From Marinimicrobium agarilyticum DSM 16975 (GTDB lineage: Bacteria > Pseudomonadota > Gammaproteobacteria > Pseudomonadales > Cellvibrionaceae): a stretch of DNA of 64,000 bases. The DNA is taken from assembly GCF_000423345.1 (NCBI RefSeq), contig NZ_AUHU01000008.1:62001-126000 (forward strand). The letters are read 5' to 3'. The position numbers and the translations under genes are program-made. This document shows positions 36,783 to 45,978 of the stretch, in pieces. How positions within the stretch are numbered: the stretch's first letter is position 1; each line of letters opens with the position of its first letter. Under the pieces are notes generated by a model that did no database searches, had not been told where the DNA came from, and saw only the letters and a program-made list of their open reading frames with translations.

Positions 36783-38276
36783 ATGAACAACAATAATGTT
36801 AATTCAGTGGTCATTGTTGGCGGAGGTACCGCCGGGTGGATGGCGGCCGCCAGCCTCGCTCGCTATTTCGAGGGGCGCAGCGCCTCGATCACACTGGTAG
36901 AGTCTGAAACCATCGGGACCGTGGGCGTAGGAGAGGCGACCATTCCCAGCATTCGGGATTTCAATGCCTCTCTCGGAATCGACGAACTCGAGTTTATTCG
37001 CGCCACCGGCGCCACCTTCAAACTGGGGATTGAGTTTGTCGATTGGCGCCAGCCCGGCGAACACTTTTTTCATCCCTTTGCCGACTTCGGTCAGCCGGTG
37101 AACGGCGTGGCGTTTCATCACTATCTGAATCGGTTGAACACCGACAACCTTGAAGATTACTGCTTTGCGATTCAGCTGGCGCGCCGCGGGCGCTTTGCTC
37201 AACCCCACAGTGACCCGCCCACGCCACTGGCGGCTTACGGCTACGCCTATCACTTTGATGCCGGGCGCTACGCTCAGTTTTTGCGGGATTACGCCGAAAG
37301 AAAGGGCGTGAAGCGCATCGAAGGCAAAATCGCGCACGTGACCCAGAACGCCGATAGTGGCTTTGTGGAGTCGCTGCAACTGGACTCTGGCGAAACCGTG
37401 GAAGGGCAGCTATTTATCGACTGTTCCGGTTTTCGTGGCCTGTTGATTGAACAGACCCTCGGTGCCGGCCACGAAGATTGGCGCCGGTGGCTGCCCTGTG
37501 ACAGCGCCGTGGCGGTGCAAGCCGAACGAATGGATGAACCCACTCCCTACACCCGCTGTACCGCCCTGGAAGCAGGCTGGCAGTGGCGCATTCCGTTGCA
37601 GACGCGCACAGGCAACGGCTATGTTTTTAGCAGCGATTTCTGCTCCGCCGAGCGGGCGTCGGAGGCCTTGCTGGAGCGTGTTCCTTCACCGTTGAGCGAG
37701 CCGAAACACTTCCGTTTTATCGCCGGGCCACGCAAAAGCGTGTGGGAGAAAAACTGTTTCGCCCTGGGCCTGGCTTCGGGCTTTCTGGAACCGCTGGAAA
37801 GTACCAGTATTTCCCTGATTCAGACCGGGATCAGCAAACTGCTCAGCTTTTTCCCGGAATCGGGTTTCAACCAGCACGACCGCGATGAGGTAAACCGCCA
37901 GCATTGGCACGAGTTCGAGCGCATTCGGGACTTTCTGGTGTTGCACTACAAAGCTACCCAACGCGATGACACCGAGTTCTGGCGCTACTGCCGGAATATG
38001 CCGGTACCGGATTCGCTCGTCCACAAAATGGCGCTATTCGCGCATCGCGGGCATATTGTTCAGCATGAACCCGAGGCCTTTGAACCGGACAGCTGGCTGG
38101 CGGTTTACTGGGGCATGGGTATCCGGCCCGACCACTACGACCCGCGCGCGGACAAAGTGCCCTCGGAAGTGTTGCAGAAAGAACTGGAAAAGATGCGCGG
38201 GATGATCACCCAGGCTTCCGAGCAGGCAATGTCACATAAGGACTTTATCGCCCGCCATTGTTCGGAGAAGCGGTAA
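36783..38276 (+). CDS. Tryptophan-halogenase-like flavoprotein
   Basis: The protein is a 497-residue FAD-dependent enzyme of the tryptophan 7-halogenase family. It has the FAD-binding GGGTAGWMAA near the start, VGVGEATIP, a lysine in ATFKLGIEFVDW matching the catalytic Lys of PrnA, the halogenase signature WQWRIP (about 275) and GFLEPLESTSI with the second catalytic-type Glu. The true substrate is unlikely to be free tryptophan; relatives next to TonB sugar receptors are common in marine bacteria and uncharacterised. ATG 36783 is preferred over an upstream TTG that falls inside the operator. It is convergent with a second copy, and the 3' ends overlap by 32 bases. Confidence 0.9.
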   Translation: MNNNNVNSVVIVGGGTAGWMAAASLARYFEGRSASITLVESETIGTVGVGEATIPSIRDFNASLGIDELEFIRATGATFKLGIEFVDWRQPGEHFFHPFADFGQPVNGVAFHHYLNRLNTDNLEDYCFAIQLARRGRFAQPHSDPPTPLAAYGYAYHFDAGRYAQFLRDYAERKGVKRIEGKIAHVTQNADSGFVESLQLDSGETVEGQLFIDCSGFRGLLIEQTLGAGHEDWRRWLPCDSAVAVQAERMDEPTPYTRCTALEAGWQWRIPLQTRTGNGYVFSSDFCSAERASEALLERVPSPLSEPKHFRFIAGPRKSVWEKNCFALGLASGFLEPLESTSISLIQTGISKLLSFFPESGFNQHDRDEVNRQHWHEFERIRDFLVLHYKATQRDDTEFWRYCRNMPVPDSLVHKMALFAHRGHIVQHEPEAFEPDSWLAVYWGMGIRPDHYDPRADKVPSEVLQKELEKMRGMITQASEQAMSHKDFIARHCSEKR

Positions 38277-39765
38277 AACGGGCGAGATACTCTTCGTGGG
38301 TGGGGGCTTCCGCCACGGCGTCCGCCACAGACTGGCGCATGGCTCCCAACGCCTGTTCCAGGTATCCCACATCCAGTTTATCCACGGCCGGATGATAGTG
38401 CTCCGGGTAAACGCCAAAACCGGAGAAGATGGCGAGCCAGCTGGCGGGACCGAAAATCTCGATGGGGTAGCGGATCAGCTCCCCTTGTTGCGTAAAGGCC
38501 TCGATTTTTCGGGCCAACGTCTCTGGAATCGCCATGTTCCGACATTCACGCCAGAAATCTGAGTCGGTGCGTCCATTGAGTTTGTAGTGCAGGATAATGA
38601 AGTCTCGCACCCGTTCGTATTCCTGCGCGGTGAGATCATTGAATTCGTCGACCTGCTTTTGGGTATACCCGGGCCGCTGAAACGCGTGGCGTATTTTGTG
38701 GATCGCGGTTTCCACCAGGGCAATGCTGGTACTTTCCAGCGGCTCCAGAAAGCCCGAAGCCAGGCCCACGGCAATACAGTTTTTGTTCCATGCCTTCTCT
38801 CGACGCCCGGGGGTAAATTGGAACGGCTTGGGCTCAGTAATCAGGGGTCCATCGATGTGGCGCTTGAGCGTATTGGTGGCTTCGTCGTCGCTGACGTAGT
38901 CGCTGCAATAGACGTAGCCATTGCCCTGGCGCGTTTGCAGAGGAATCCGCCACTGCCAGCCCACCCGGTGAGCGAGGCTCACGGTATAGGGCGGCGCCTC
39001 GCCCAGGCGCTCACTCTGGACGGCCACGGCCCGATCACAGCGCAACCATTCGCTCCAGTCGCAATAACCGGTGTTCAGCGTCTGCTCCATCAACAGGGCG
39101 CGGAATCCAGAGCAATCGATAAACAGATCGCCGGATACGGTGTTGCCGTTATCCAGTTTTAAGGTTTCGATAAAGCCCGTCTCGGGGTGTTGCAATACCT
39201 CTTCGATCTTGGCGTCAATGCGCTCTACTCCCTGGCGTTCGGCGCTGTCGCGCATCAAGCGGCCAAAGGCCGCCGCATCGAAGTGCAGGGCCCAGTCGAA
39301 TACCGACAGTTCCGAGGGCGGGTGGGGCGAGGGGGTCAAAAAACGATGATGCTTGGCCAGCTGAACTCCCAGAGAATAATCGGCAAGCTCACTGGTATCG
39401 CCCGCCCGGTGCAGTTTCAACCAGTAGTGATGAAAATCAATGCCGTTGGCTGTTTGCCCGAACAGCCCAAAGGGGTGGATAAACGCCGAATCCGGCATGT
39501 GCCAGTTTTCAAACTGAATGCCGAGCTTGCAGGTCGCCTGGGTCGCGCGCATCACATCATCGTCCGTGAGATCCAGTTCACGATAGAACTCGCGTAGTGT
39601 CGGAATGGTGGCTTCACCGACACCTACCGTGCCGATTTCAGAGGATTCAACCAGCCGGATGTTGATCGAGGTTTTGCGAAAGTGCTTGGCCAGGCGTGCG
39701 GCCGTCATCCAGCCCGCAGTACCACCGCCGACAATGACTATGGTGTTGACCGGGTTTTGTTCCAT
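38245..39765 (-). CDS. Tryptophan-halogenase-like flavoprotein (second copy)
   Basis: The 506-residue paralogue of the preceding gene is encoded on the opposite strand. It keeps GGGTAGWMTA, VGVGEATIP, the lysine in TCKLGIQFENW, WQWRIP and GFLEPLESTSI. The two share clear similarity along the whole length. It lies downstream of the large TonB receptor in the same direction, with a terminator hairpin (39828-39850) between them, so it is probably expressed by read-through or its own weak promoter. Joint placement with a receptor and GH20 enzyme suggests a role linked to glycan use, not indole alkaloid synthesis (inference). Confidence 0.9.
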   Translation of the reverse strand: MEQNPVNTIVIVGGGTAGWMTAARLAKHFRKTSINIRLVESSEIGTVGVGEATIPTLREFYRELDLTDDDVMRATQATCKLGIQFENWHMPDSAFIHPFGLFGQTANGIDFHHYWLKLHRAGDTSELADYSLGVQLAKHHRFLTPSPHPPSELSVFDWALHFDAAAFGRLMRDSAERQGVERIDAKIEEVLQHPETGFIETLKLDNGNTVSGDLFIDCSGFRALLMEQTLNTGYCDWSEWLRCDRAVAVQSERLGEAPPYTVSLAHRVGWQWRIPLQTRQGNGYVYCSDYVSDDEATNTLKRHIDGPLITEPKPFQFTPGRREKAWNKNCIAVGLASGFLEPLESTSIALVETAIHKIRHAFQRPGYTQKQVDEFNDLTAQEYERVRDFIILHYKLNGRTDSDFWRECRNMAIPETLARKIEAFTQQGELIRYPIEIFGPASWLAIFSGFGVYPEHYHPAVDKLDVGYLEQALGAMRQSVADAVAEAPTHEEYLARFTASPNNGGR

Positions 39766-39827
39766 GGAAAAGCGCTCGCGTTATTGTTGGAAGCCCTGTG
39801 CACAGGCTGAAAGCCTAACAGAAAAAA

Positions 39828-39850
39828 CCGCCGTGAGCAGTTCACGGCGG
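39828..39850 (-). terminator. Terminator after the large TonB receptor
   Basis: A perfect 9-bp stem (CCGCCGTGA/TCACGGCGG) with a 5-base loop is followed on the minus strand by TTTTTTC. It separates the receptor from the second halogenase gene. Confidence 0.85.
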
Positions 39851-39905
39851 TACAAGCGTTGGGCGTCCTTTCCCCGGCTGGAGAGCCAGATGATCCCACT
39901 AAACT

Positions 39906-42900
39906 TTAAAAGGTGTAGCGAGCCCCCAGAGCCCAGCGCGCTTCGTAGATGTTCTGGAACGCTTTCTGTTCTTCGAACTCCAGGTAAGTCTGCTGATACT
40001 CTTCGGTGATGTTGGAGCCATTGACGTACAGCGCCAGCTCGTCGGTGACGTCCCAGGTGACGTTCAGGTCCAGCTGGCCGTAGTCGTCCTGATACAGAGC
40101 CTGACCGGCAAGCGTGCTGCCACCGACACTGACCAAACGGGGCGAGCGGAAGTTATAGGCCAAACGTGCCGATACCGTACCGTTCTCGTACCAACCCACG
40201 ATGTTGTAGGTGTCTTCCGAGTTGTTTACAAACGGTAATTCGTCACCATTGATCCCGCGTGCGTCCTGAGAGCTTTCGGACATGGTGTAGTTCACATCGA
40301 AACCGAAGTCATTGAGAATGCCATCGGTCAGATCCCGGAATGCGACTTTAGCGGCGAGTTCAACACCTTCCACTTGGCCGCCACTGCCTTGAATCGGAGC
40401 GCTGAACGGATGTGGACCGCGGTTGATACCATCCGCATCCGGTTCGTCCAACATGACGGTACCGGTTTGAATGAAGCTGTCGATTTCAATCCGGAACAGC
40501 GCGGCGCTGAGCATTGAGGCTTCGCCCATGTACCACTCGGCCGAAAGGTCCAGATTATTGGCCCGGGTCGGATCCAAATCCGGGTTACCGTTCAGGGTAC
40601 CATTGGCAACACGCATACACCCGCAATCGTCGTTAAAGACTCGACCGACACTCTTGGCACCGCCCCATTGCAGAAGGTCCAGAGGCTGCATGGTCTCACC
40701 ATAGCCAAAGCGCAATTTCAGATCGTCCGTCAGGTTGTAGGCTAAGTTCAGGCTGGGAAGCACATCGGTATAGCTTCGTTGGGTCACTTCGTCACCGGCA
40801 TCATAGTTGACACCAGAGTGGGGCACGCTGCCACCCGTGACGTTCTGGATAACCGTCAGATCGGTCTCCACGACCTTCACGCCGACGTTACCCGTCAGAT
40901 CGCCGTGTTCGAAGTTCAACTGGGCAAAATAACTCAACTCGTCAAGGCCGACACTATAGCTTTGGCCCGGTTGTTCAAACTTCGTTTGCGGACCGAACAC
41001 GCTTTCCTGGTAGGCCAAGGTGTCATCCAGCGCGTGGGGGTCAACGGCCCATACTCCCGGAATGCCCGAGACCGGACCAAAATCATCTACCCAAACCACG
41101 TCGTTGTACTGGTCGATACGAATCGGTGGAATCAGCGTGTAGGCTTCGTAACGCTCCACCATTTCACCGGTGGGCTCCCCGTCTTCCATGACCGGGTCCA
41201 TTACCCGATCACCGTTTTCATCAACGATGTATTCACCTTGTTGCAGATCGGGGTCACATTCGGCCGTGCCGGCGAATTGGTCGACCGCTTTCCATTGCGC
41301 CTGACAACCGGTTTCCGGGAACGTCGCAAAGTAGGAGAACACTGCATGATCTACGGTGCGCTCGCTCTGACGCACACCGAAATCAACGCTGGTGACAAAA
41401 GGCGTTTCGTCAAAGGCATAGTTCCACTGGGTACTGAAGGTGTTCAGTTCACCGTCGTCATCGGTGTTGTTTTCCGAAGACATGGCGCCAACGTGATAGG
41501 AATCAACACTGGCCATGTAATCCGCTACGGTCATTTCGCCCTGACCGCCGTCAACCACTTGATCAAAACCACTGAACACCGGATGTTCGCCGGAAGCATC
41601 GTAACCCATACGGAATTCATCGTTTTCGATACCGCCGGGTGAATACTGAATGTAACATCCCCCATCTTCCCCGCGGAGTGTCCCCGGGATCACGTTATCA
41701 CCCGTACAATCCTCCTCCGGACGCAACGTGCCCGGACCCGTTACAAGCGTACCCTGATCAATACTCATGATATCGCCCTCGACATAGCCGTGGCGCATGC
41801 TGGCTTCGGCGGTAGCTCGGGTCAAACGAACCTGCCCCGTCAGTGGGCCGCCGTTGTCGAAGTTCAACTCAGCGTTGAAATTGTTGGACTCTTCTTCGTT
41901 GTAGTTGACCTGCGCAAAAGACTGCATACGGTAGGGAAGGGCTTCAAAGCTGTTGATAGTGCGCCATTGCTGAGTATCACCACCGTCCGGCGTGTAGGTG
42001 AACTGCGGTCCGAGGAAGCCATCTTCCTCCGTGGCGAATGCGTAGTTGCTGAAGGTCTGCCAGCGGTTGTTGTGGGAGAAACCGGCGCGACGGTTCCAGC
42101 GCTCCTGCTTGCTGTAAAACCAGTCGGCGACAAACTCCACACCGTCAGTGATTTCAGCCTGGAAAGAGGCGTTGATACCGTCGCGGTGGCGCTCTTCCAC
42201 TTTGTTGAAGGCCGCGAAGCCTTGGGGCACCACGTGGTAAACATCCGCATTAACCGGGGGCGTACTCCAGGTGTGGTTGTTGTTCGCCGCACCAATACCG
42301 CCGTTTTCGGAGGTGTCAAAGTAACCATTGTAGTCGGTCGCGAGGTTCTTCTCGGTGGTGACCGCGCTCAGCAGAAAGCCAACGTTGTCATTTGTCCAGC
42401 CAACCAGGCCGCTGACGGTGGGATCAGTCTCTTCGCTGATCGAACCCTGGTCCACTTCGGCGGAGGCGGAGAAGGTCCAGCCTTCGTCCAGATCAAACGG
42501 ACGACGGGTTTTCAGGTTAACCGTACCGGAAATACCGAGCGTGGTCAGGGTGGCCAGGGGGGATTTGTAAACCTCGGCGCCGGAGAACAGTTGAGAGGGT
42601 AAGTCACCAAAGTCGGCCCCGGAACTGTCGATGGTCGTGGCGCTCAAAAAGGTCTCACCGTTGAGCGAGGTGGCAACGTTGCTCAGACCGCGAATCTGAA
42701 CCGGGCCGCCTTCACCGGCCGTGCGTTCGACCTGAATGCCGGGGATGCGCTGAAGCGAGTCCGCGATGGTAACGTCCGGCAATTTGCCGATATCTTCAGC
42801 GGAAATCGCATCCACGACGGATGCGGCATCACGCTTGGTATTGACCGCGTTCAACTGGGACGCGTAGACGCCGGTGACGACGATTTCTTCCAGCATCGGC

Positions 42901-42995
42901 TCATCTTGCGCGTGCCCCAGAGCGGGTGCCAACAGCAGTGATGATATGCTGGAAGCCAGCAGTGTTTTCTTAAAGCCCTTCGTGCGAGTGTCCAT
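39906..42995 (-). CDS. Large TonB-dependent receptor, carbohydrate type
   Basis: The 1029-residue outer-membrane receptor has a signal peptide (cleavage near ALGHAQ, about 29), a plug beginning LEEIVVTGVYASQLNAVNTK and RIPGIQVERT, and a long barrel ending ALGARYTF. Size and plug phrases (AISAEDIGKLPDVTIADSLQ) are those of the Caulobacter/Xanthomonas-type sugar receptor family, not siderophore receptors. The CAACGTTG operator 207 bases upstream, shared with the GH20 hexosaminidase, suggests uptake of GlcNAc- or other hexosamine-containing oligosaccharides. An insertion of acidic loops (about 590-660) makes it longer than average. Confidence 0.92.
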   Translation of the reverse strand: MDTRTKGFKKTLLASSISSLLLAPALGHAQDEPMLEEIVVTGVYASQLNAVNTKRDAASVVDAISAEDIGKLPDVTIADSLQRIPGIQVERTAGEGGPVQIRGLSNVATSLNGETFLSATTIDSSGADFGDLPSQLFSGAEVYKSPLATLTTLGISGTVNLKTRRPFDLDEGWTFSASAEVDQGSISEETDPTVSGLVGWTNDNVGFLLSAVTTEKNLATDYNGYFDTSENGGIGAANNNHTWSTPPVNADVYHVVPQGFAAFNKVEERHRDGINASFQAEITDGVEFVADWFYSKQERWNRRAGFSHNNRWQTFSNYAFATEEDGFLGPQFTYTPDGGDTQQWRTINSFEALPYRMQSFAQVNYNEEESNNFNAELNFDNGGPLTGQVRLTRATAEASMRHGYVEGDIMSIDQGTLVTGPGTLRPEEDCTGDNVIPGTLRGEDGGCYIQYSPGGIENDEFRMGYDASGEHPVFSGFDQVVDGGQGEMTVADYMASVDSYHVGAMSSENNTDDDGELNTFSTQWNYAFDETPFVTSVDFGVRQSERTVDHAVFSYFATFPETGCQAQWKAVDQFAGTAECDPDLQQGEYIVDENGDRVMDPVMEDGEPTGEMVERYEAYTLIPPIRIDQYNDVVWVDDFGPVSGIPGVWAVDPHALDDTLAYQESVFGPQTKFEQPGQSYSVGLDELSYFAQLNFEHGDLTGNVGVKVVETDLTVIQNVTGGSVPHSGVNYDAGDEVTQRSYTDVLPSLNLAYNLTDDLKLRFGYGETMQPLDLLQWGGAKSVGRVFNDDCGCMRVANGTLNGNPDLDPTRANNLDLSAEWYMGEASMLSAALFRIEIDSFIQTGTVMLDEPDADGINRGPHPFSAPIQGSGGQVEGVELAAKVAFRDLTDGILNDFGFDVNYTMSESSQDARGINGDELPFVNNSEDTYNIVGWYENGTVSARLAYNFRSPRLVSVGGSTLAGQALYQDDYGQLDLNVTWDVTDELALYVNGSNITEEYQQTYLEFEEQKAFQNIYEARWALGARYTF

Positions 42996-43202
42996 GACTA
43001 CCTCCTAACGAGTGTTTATCTTGTTGTAGTGTTGTGGTTTGGGTTCGTGTCTCTCTCAGAGAGCCAAGGCGGCACTCGCCGGTGTTCGATGCCGGTCGGT
43101 GAGCGCGACCCAAGCGTTATTGTTTTTGGCACCTTTCGGGGTCTCAGCCATCGTTCGGGTGCATTGCGGGCATCCATGCCATTCTCTTTTTACGCCCCCC
43201 TG

Positions 43203-43214
43203 GACAACGTTGTC
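43203..43214 (-). promoter_or_regulatory. LacI-family-type operator and promoter of the large TonB receptor
   Basis: A perfect 12-bp palindrome GACAACGTTGTC is present. On the minus strand it overlaps a consensus -35 (TTGACA); a weak -10 (CGTAAA) follows 16 bases later. The 261-base gap 42996-43256 otherwise holds only the receptor leader. Confidence 0.7.
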
Positions 43215-43256
43215 AATAGCTTTTGGTGCCTTTTTGTTGCTTTTTTGAACGATGCC

Positions 43257-45824
43257 TTACTTCAGCGGCGTGGCCCGACTGGTGGTATTGCCCAATCGAG
43301 CGCGCAACAGAACGGGCGCCTGCTCGCGATTGACCGAGGGGCTGTAAGCACTCCAATTCACGCCATTATTGGTGCTGACCTCCACAGGGAGGCCGGGCAG
43401 CGCGGTATTCACTTGCAGCTGCCCCGCTTCCCATTGAGCACCGGGCGGGGGAAGATAGAAATCCACTCCGGCGGCGGCCAGACGCGGCAATTCCCGCTCA
43501 ACCAGGGTTCGGGCGAAGAGCGCGAACTCGCGCTCCCGCACTGTCGAATTGGGGGAGGTGCCTTCCCAGTCCGCCCGGTGCCAGGCACGCTCGGCCAAGG
43601 CCAGCAGCCGCGGGTAGAGCATGGGCTCGAGCTGTTCCGGTGTGCGGATGGTTTCGGTCCATACCTGGCCCTGAATACCGAGGATGTTCTCCGGCTTTTT
43701 CAGTGAAGGTAGCGCACGACCGACCAGCGCTTCCAGGTCGTCGATCGGCGCGCCGCTGCGGGTCGAGTCGGCATTGGCGTAAAGGTGCTCCGGCATATAG
43801 TTGAACACTTTGCGGGTGTCGGTAAAGCGGGTGGCCCAGTAATAGCCGCGCTCCTCGGGGTGAGCCTCGTAGGGGTGGTCAAAGTACAGGTGGGTTCCAT
43901 GGGAGAGGACCACTTCGTAGCCGGCGTTGGCCAGCCGGTAGGCCCGGTCGGCGACACCCCATTCCCAGATGTTGTCCCAGGCATTGGCGATCACCCGTTC
44001 GTTGTCGAACTGTTCGCGATTGAAAGGGTTGTTTGAGTCATACATCAGCCCGTCTTCCCAGCCGGCCAGGGCCATACCCCGTCGATCCGCCAGCTCGGCA
44101 ATACGACTGACAAAGTAAGGTTTTAGATCCGCCACCCCGGCCACGCCTTCACGCTCGGCCATCAGTGCGCGGCAGGCCGGCGAACCGGTCCAGGAGCCCT
44201 TGCCGACTTCATCGCCCCCCATGTGGAAGATGTCGAGTTTCAGCCCGGCGTCCCGGTACATCTGCTGCAGCTCGTACATCACCTTGTCCACAAAGGCGTA
44301 GGTGGACTCCAGACAGACGTCGATGGAATTGTCGGTGTAGTTCTGCACGGTGATGTACTCCGAGGTGTCCTCGGGGTGGGAGAGCAGGTATTGGCGCGCC
44401 GCCTCCGGTTGATTCGCGGCCATCAGGCGCTGGTAGCGGGCATCCATGGATTTGATGGCAGCCCGGGCATGGCCGGGCATATCGATCTCCGGAATCACTT
44501 CGATGTGGCGGGCGGCCGCGTACCGAAGGATTTCGACAAAGTCTTCCCGGGTGTAATAGCCGTTGCCACTGCCGCTTTTGAAGGGGCCGGTACCCAATTG
44601 GGTGAGCAGGCAGTCGGTTTCATCCAGATCGAAACAGCGCTCGGCGCCCACATCGGTCAACTCCGGCAGACCCGGGATTTCCAGGCGCCAGCCTTCGTCC
44701 TCGGTCAGGTGCAGGTGCAGCTTGTTGAGCTTGTAGCGGCCCATCTGTTCGATCAGACGCAGGGTCACCGCCTGGCCGTGAAAGTTGCGACCCATGTCGT
44801 AGTGCATGCCGCGCCAACCGGCTCGGGGCGCATCGACCACGGTCAGGTTGGGCAGGGTCACGACTTCGCCCTCTAGTGAGGCGGGCAGCAATTTCAGCAG
44901 ACTCTGCAGGCCGTAAAAGGCGCCGGCGTTGTCCCGACCGGTGATGGTGATTTCTTCATCGTCGATCACCAGGTGATAGCTTTCCGCTTTGTCCGGCAAG
45001 GCGGCGACGTCAGGATCAACCACCAAATGAATACGGGGGCCTTCCAACGGCTCGTGATCCGGAACGGTGGCGAAAGGCGCCGCAAACAACGTCGTCAGTT
45101 GTTCTGATAAGTAGTCGGCCTCCGAGGCGAGGCGGCCGGCGTAATGGATGGTCCAATCCGATGAAAGCCGAGTCTCACCCCACTGGGTTTTCAGAGACAG
45201 CGGCTTGGGGATGATGCGCTGGCGCACCGCCTCGTCGGAGACCCGCTGAGCGTTAACCTCGGCGTTCCGGACAAAGCGACGCTCGGCCGTGGCGGTGGGC
45301 ACCTGGTCCTGAGCGTTGCGCTGGCGCTGCTCGGGTCGCTCGAAGGCCTCGATAAAGTTCGCTATCTGCTCTGTGTCGGTATTGGCAAAAATCACCGGCT
45401 CGCGATTCTTGGCGGTAATGAACGCACGGGGCATAAAGTCGGTGTAGGCCGCCATGGCCGACGAAGGGCGGTAACGGAAGATGAGGGTCTGGTCGGGCTT
45501 GAGGCCTTCGAACGCCGCGGTCGGTGACAGCTTGTGCAAATCCCCTTGAATGTGGGTGAGCTGCAAGCCCTGGTCCCGGGTATCATCGATTTTGCGAACC
45601 GAGTGAAAGTAGAGGCGCCAGTCACCGTCGCCGGCCGGCAATGCCACGGAAGACTGATTATCGAGCGTCAACCGGGCCAGGGGACCTGCCTCTGCGGTAT
45701 TGCTGAGCACGCCAAAACGCAGCTCGGCGTCAGTGCCAAACTGCTGTAATTGTGTCTGGGTGAGGTTTTGCCCGAAGCAATGGATGCTGAGGCAACATAC
45801 AACCAAGGTGGCCAGGGTTTTCAT
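43257..45824 (-). CDS. GH20 beta-N-acetylhexosaminidase
   Basis: The 855-residue secreted enzyme has a signal peptide (about 1-19), an N-terminal CHB_HEX carbohydrate-binding-like domain (about 25-165), a GH20b domain (about 205-330) and the GH20 barrel (about 335-760). It carries the catalytic Asp-Glu pair in HMGGDE (about 537), plus GRNFHGQAV, HLHLTEDEGWRLEI and EIDMPGHARA. A short C-terminal domain (about 780-855) completes the chitobiase layout. It removes terminal GlcNAc or GalNAc from chitin oligomers or glycans. The ATG at 45824 has AGGAG seven bases upstream; a longer reading would add a non-signal extension. A CAACGTTG operator sits at its promoter. Confidence 0.95.
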   Translation of the reverse strand: MKTLATLVVCCLSIHCFGQNLTQTQLQQFGTDAELRFGVLSNTAEAGPLARLTLDNQSSVALPAGDGDWRLYFHSVRKIDDTRDQGLQLTHIQGDLHKLSPTAAFEGLKPDQTLIFRYRPSSAMAAYTDFMPRAFITAKNREPVIFANTDTEQIANFIEAFERPEQRQRNAQDQVPTATAERRFVRNAEVNAQRVSDEAVRQRIIPKPLSLKTQWGETRLSSDWTIHYAGRLASEADYLSEQLTTLFAAPFATVPDHEPLEGPRIHLVVDPDVAALPDKAESYHLVIDDEEITITGRDNAGAFYGLQSLLKLLPASLEGEVVTLPNLTVVDAPRAGWRGMHYDMGRNFHGQAVTLRLIEQMGRYKLNKLHLHLTEDEGWRLEIPGLPELTDVGAERCFDLDETDCLLTQLGTGPFKSGSGNGYYTREDFVEILRYAAARHIEVIPEIDMPGHARAAIKSMDARYQRLMAANQPEAARQYLLSHPEDTSEYITVQNYTDNSIDVCLESTYAFVDKVMYELQQMYRDAGLKLDIFHMGGDEVGKGSWTGSPACRALMAEREGVAGVADLKPYFVSRIAELADRRGMALAGWEDGLMYDSNNPFNREQFDNERVIANAWDNIWEWGVADRAYRLANAGYEVVLSHGTHLYFDHPYEAHPEERGYYWATRFTDTRKVFNYMPEHLYANADSTRSGAPIDDLEALVGRALPSLKKPENILGIQGQVWTETIRTPEQLEPMLYPRLLALAERAWHRADWEGTSPNSTVREREFALFARTLVERELPRLAAAGVDFYLPPPGAQWEAGQLQVNTALPGLPVEVSTNNGVNWSAYSPSVNREQAPVLLRARLGNTTSRATPLK

Positions 45825-45871
45825 TATTGGACTCCTGCGTTTGATACAACCCGGGAGAGCATAGCCTACAC

Positions 45872-45887
45872 TAGACAACGTTGTCTA
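45872..45887 (-). promoter_or_regulatory. LacI-family-type operator and promoter of the GH20 gene
   Basis: A perfect 16-bp palindrome TAGACAACGTTGTCTA is present. On the minus strand its left part supplies a TAGACA -35 and a TATGCT -10 follows after 18 bases. It ends 47 bases before the GH20 start. Confidence 0.75.
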
Positions 45888-45939
45888 ATCTTTCCAAGAA
45901 ATTCTCTTTATCGAGGGTATTTGGGCATCTAAACAAAAG

Positions 45940-45966
45940 GGGCGCCGGATCAACTCATCCGGCGTC
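45940..45966 (-). terminator. Terminator of the GH9 gene
   Basis: A hairpin (GGCGCCGGAT with ATCCGGCGTCC, one wobble) lies 12 bases past the GH9 stop and is followed on the minus strand by CCTTTTG. Confidence 0.75.
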
Positions 45967-45978
45967 CTTGAAGAGGAT

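Noticed and set aside
42380-42387. CAACGTTG inside the large TonB receptor gene
   Set aside because: It lies deep in the coding region, has only a partial extended palindrome and no promoter; probably chance.
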